This document shows positions 21,917-23,078 of a stretch of 23,078 bases of DNA, piece by piece. The notes below the pieces were generated by a model. That model made no database searches and was not told the DNA's origin. It worked only from the letters and a program-made list of their open reading frames with translations. Positions within the stretch are counted from its first letter, which is position 1. Each line of letters opens with the position of its first letter. Made by a program: the position numbers and the translations under genes. Source of the DNA: JBNKHG01 sp050290225 (GTDB lineage Bacteria; Pseudomonadota; Gammaproteobacteria; Pseudomonadales; Cellvibrionaceae); contig JBNKHG010000012.1 in NCBI GenBank assembly GCA_050290225.1, positions 1 through 23,078 on the forward strand, read 5' to 3'.

Positions 21917-21944
21917 TTTCCGAAAAAACCCGTTTTTTCCGAAA
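21917..21944. repeat. Direct repeat / A-T hairpin between tRNA-Phe and the integrase
   Basis: TTTCCGAAA occurs at 21917-21925 and 21936-21944 (19-bp period). Between them GAAAAAA (21922-21928) and TTTTTTC (21933-21939) can form a 7-bp stem with loop CCCG. The stretch may be a bidirectional terminator for the tRNA and the integrase, or integrase arm-type binding sites. A second short stem (GGGGA/TCCCC, 21896-21911) lies closer to the tRNA. Confidence 0.45.
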
Positions 21945-21945
21945 C

Positions 21946-22950
21946 TCACAGCAATGGTTCTATGTACTCCGGTTTTCGCCGATAGTGCTTCTGTGTGACT
22001 CGGATGTTCAAATGTACCAAGAATTTAGCCGCCTCCTCAACTGATTTGGCATCGCTCCCAGCTTTTGCACGGATGTCGTGATCGCAGAACGGCTCACTCA
22101 GCACACCCTCTTTACACGCCTGGCGCATTAATCGATAAAAAATTGCCCGCCAACCATCTCCTGTGTAGGGTTGTCCCTTTCGATTGTGCATCAGGTACAC
22201 ACTGCTTGGTACAGCTTTCTTGGGATCCTTTGGTTTCCAGTTGCTGGCTATCAGATTTTTTGTGACCAACCGCAAGGTCGGGCTCCATTCCATGATTCGG
22301 TGCTGCTTGTTTTTGCTGATGTAGCAATCAATACCGTCTTCACTCAACTTCCCTTTTGTGAGCTGTAGAATGTCTCCATTGCGCATACCTGAAACATATT
22401 TGAAATCCATATACGCCGACACCAATGGGTTTCTGGGCGCTACAAACTCCCGAAATTGCTGATACTCCGCATCCGTAATATATCGAGTCCTTTCCGTCTC
22501 CCGGTTACGCTGGATATTTACACAGGGCGACTGTTTAATTAAGCCCAACCTCTCGCCGTGCTGTAAAATACGCCCCAGCAATGCTATTTCTCGATTCACT
22601 CCAATTGGCGCTCCATTCTCAGTTCGCCAATCGATATATTCATAAATATCAACTTTTTCGATTTCACCCGGCAGCATCTGACCAAATGAATTCCTTAGGT
22701 TTTTGACCTTTTTGCACTCTTCTTTATAGGTTGACTGTGCAATTTCGCCCTTTCGCACCTGCTGAGGTCTGCGCACAAACATAAATTCATCTATCAACTC
22801 TGCCATAGTTCTTATACCCCGGGCCGAAACTCGTGGCCTCTCATCTTCACGAACTAAATCAGCATATTTAGCCAACATCGCAGGGTAACTATCACCTAAG
22901 GTAATTGATGAACGCCCTCCCAAACTCACTTTAAGAGTGTTAATGGCCAA
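21946..22950 (-). CDS. Tyrosine recombinase (island integrase), probably N-terminally truncated
   Basis: The 334-codon frame encodes a phage-type integrase. It has a SAM-like core-binding domain (about 48-140) and a catalytic domain with Arg190 (VSGMRNGDILQL), a Lys near 213, His291-x-x-Arg294 (CDHDIRAKAGSD), His313 (FLVHLNIRVTQ) and nucleophile Tyr323 (KHYRRKPE), so the active site is complete. The N-terminus is doubtful. The only start is TTG at 22950, right after an in-frame TAA (22951-22953). No ribosome site is visible, and homologues carry an arm-binding N-terminal segment before the LGDSYPAMLAKYADL part. The sequence is clearly more AT-rich than mutY or asmA. The IS21-like end next to it probably removed the original start. 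Confidence 0.88.
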   Translation of the reverse strand: MAINTLKVSLGGRSSITLGDSYPAMLAKYADLVREDERPRVSARGIRTMAELIDEFMFVRRPQQVRKGEIAQSTYKEECKKVKNLRNSFGQMLPGEIEKVDIYEYIDWRTENGAPIGVNREIALLGRILQHGERLGLIKQSPCVNIQRNRETERTRYITDAEYQQFREFVAPRNPLVSAYMDFKYVSGMRNGDILQLTKGKLSEDGIDCYISKNKQHRIMEWSPTLRLVTKNLIASNWKPKDPKKAVPSSVYLMHNRKGQPYTGDGWRAIFYRLMRQACKEGVLSEPFCDHDIRAKAGSDAKSVEEAAKFLVHLNIRVTQKHYRRKPEYIEPLL

Positions 22951-23078
22951 TTAAAATGACCCAGTAGCGGTCAATAATTTTGACCCACCCCCTGTATAGA
23001 AATTGGGCGATGTCGCCCGTAGTATCCCCCGCCTAAATTTGGGATTGGGGGTACCACTTTGAAGGAGTGGGTTGTGAT
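22938..23078 (+). mobile_element. Left end of a probable IS21-family insertion sequence
   Basis: TGACCCAG (22956) and TGACCCAC (22981) form the kind of repeated TGACCC boxes seen at IS21-family ends, with AATTTTGACCCACC typical in style. The outer edge could be TGTTAATGG at 22938 or TGACCC at 22956, since IS21 elements begin with TG. A GGGCGA/TCGCCC hairpin (about 23008-23021) and CCCCC/GGGGG arms lie before a ribosome site and start codon at 23074. This matches the usual 100-140 bp between an IS21 end and istA. The element continues beyond the window. Confidence 0.6.
23074..23078 (+). CDS. Start of a gene running out of the window, probably IS21 transposase istA
   Basis: GTG at 23074-23076 is preceded by GAAGGAG at seven bases. 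Only five bases of the gene are in the window, so identity is inferred entirely from its place just inside the IS21-like end. Confidence 0.35.

Overview
The window looks like a chromosomal segment of a marine-type gammaproteobacterium, probably Cellvibrionales or Pseudomonadales-like. The reasons are a TonB/ExbBD operon with an N-terminally extended ExbB, a pseudomonad-like folA-thyA-lgt / ptsP-rppH neighbourhood, and an asmA-mutY-yggX-tRNA-Phe block. The genus is inference only. Most of the window is core housekeeping sequence. Mobile DNA sits at both edges.

Layout. Positions 1-137 hold the last 40 codons and probably the right end of an ISL3-type insertion sequence. It abuts the intrinsic terminator (138-170) of a six-gene minus-strand operon (5376 down to 194). 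In transcription order this is DUF3450 coiled-coil protein, TtpC-like extended ExbB, short ExbB, ExbD, TonB and a periplasmic TPR protein: a complete energy-transduction unit for TonB-dependent outer-membrane transport. Its 333-bp upstream region has two candidate promoters and spaced GGTAGC/GTAACA repeats. Next come folA, thyA and lgt (all minus; thymidylate/folate synthesis and lipoprotein maturation). A 7-bp tandem repeat separates lgt from a divergent NRDE/TANGO2-family gene (+). That gene ends 7 bp from the end of ptsP, which lies behind rppH with touching stop and start codons (nitrogen PTS and RNA 5'-end processing).

From 11983 a good sigma-70 promoter with a leader hairpin drives a HAD-IB phosphatase gene, followed by an imelysin-like lipoprotein gene (both +). 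An RlmI-type rRNA methyltransferase (-) and an HDOD protein (+) are divergent. The glycine-cleavage genes gcvT-gcvH (-) follow, without gcvP. Their leader carries short direct repeats and no glycine riboswitch that I can recognise. asmA and mutY (+) abut, and yggX follows with its own extended -10 promoter.

Right edge. tRNA-Phe (GAA) is followed at once by a tyrosine-recombinase gene on the opposite strand, in visibly more AT-rich sequence. This is the classic start of a tRNA-integrated island. The integrase has no convincing N-terminus: its frame stops beside what looks like the left end of an IS21-family element, whose first gene (probably istA) begins in the last five bases. The island cargo lies outside the window.

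I see no CRISPR array, toxin-antitoxin pair or obvious defence system. The most unusual items are the disarmed island integrase, the heptad repeat between divergent promoters, the repeat-bearing gcvT leader, the possible operator repeats upstream of the TonB operon, and the imelysin protein that lacks the Glu of its GxHxxE motif.
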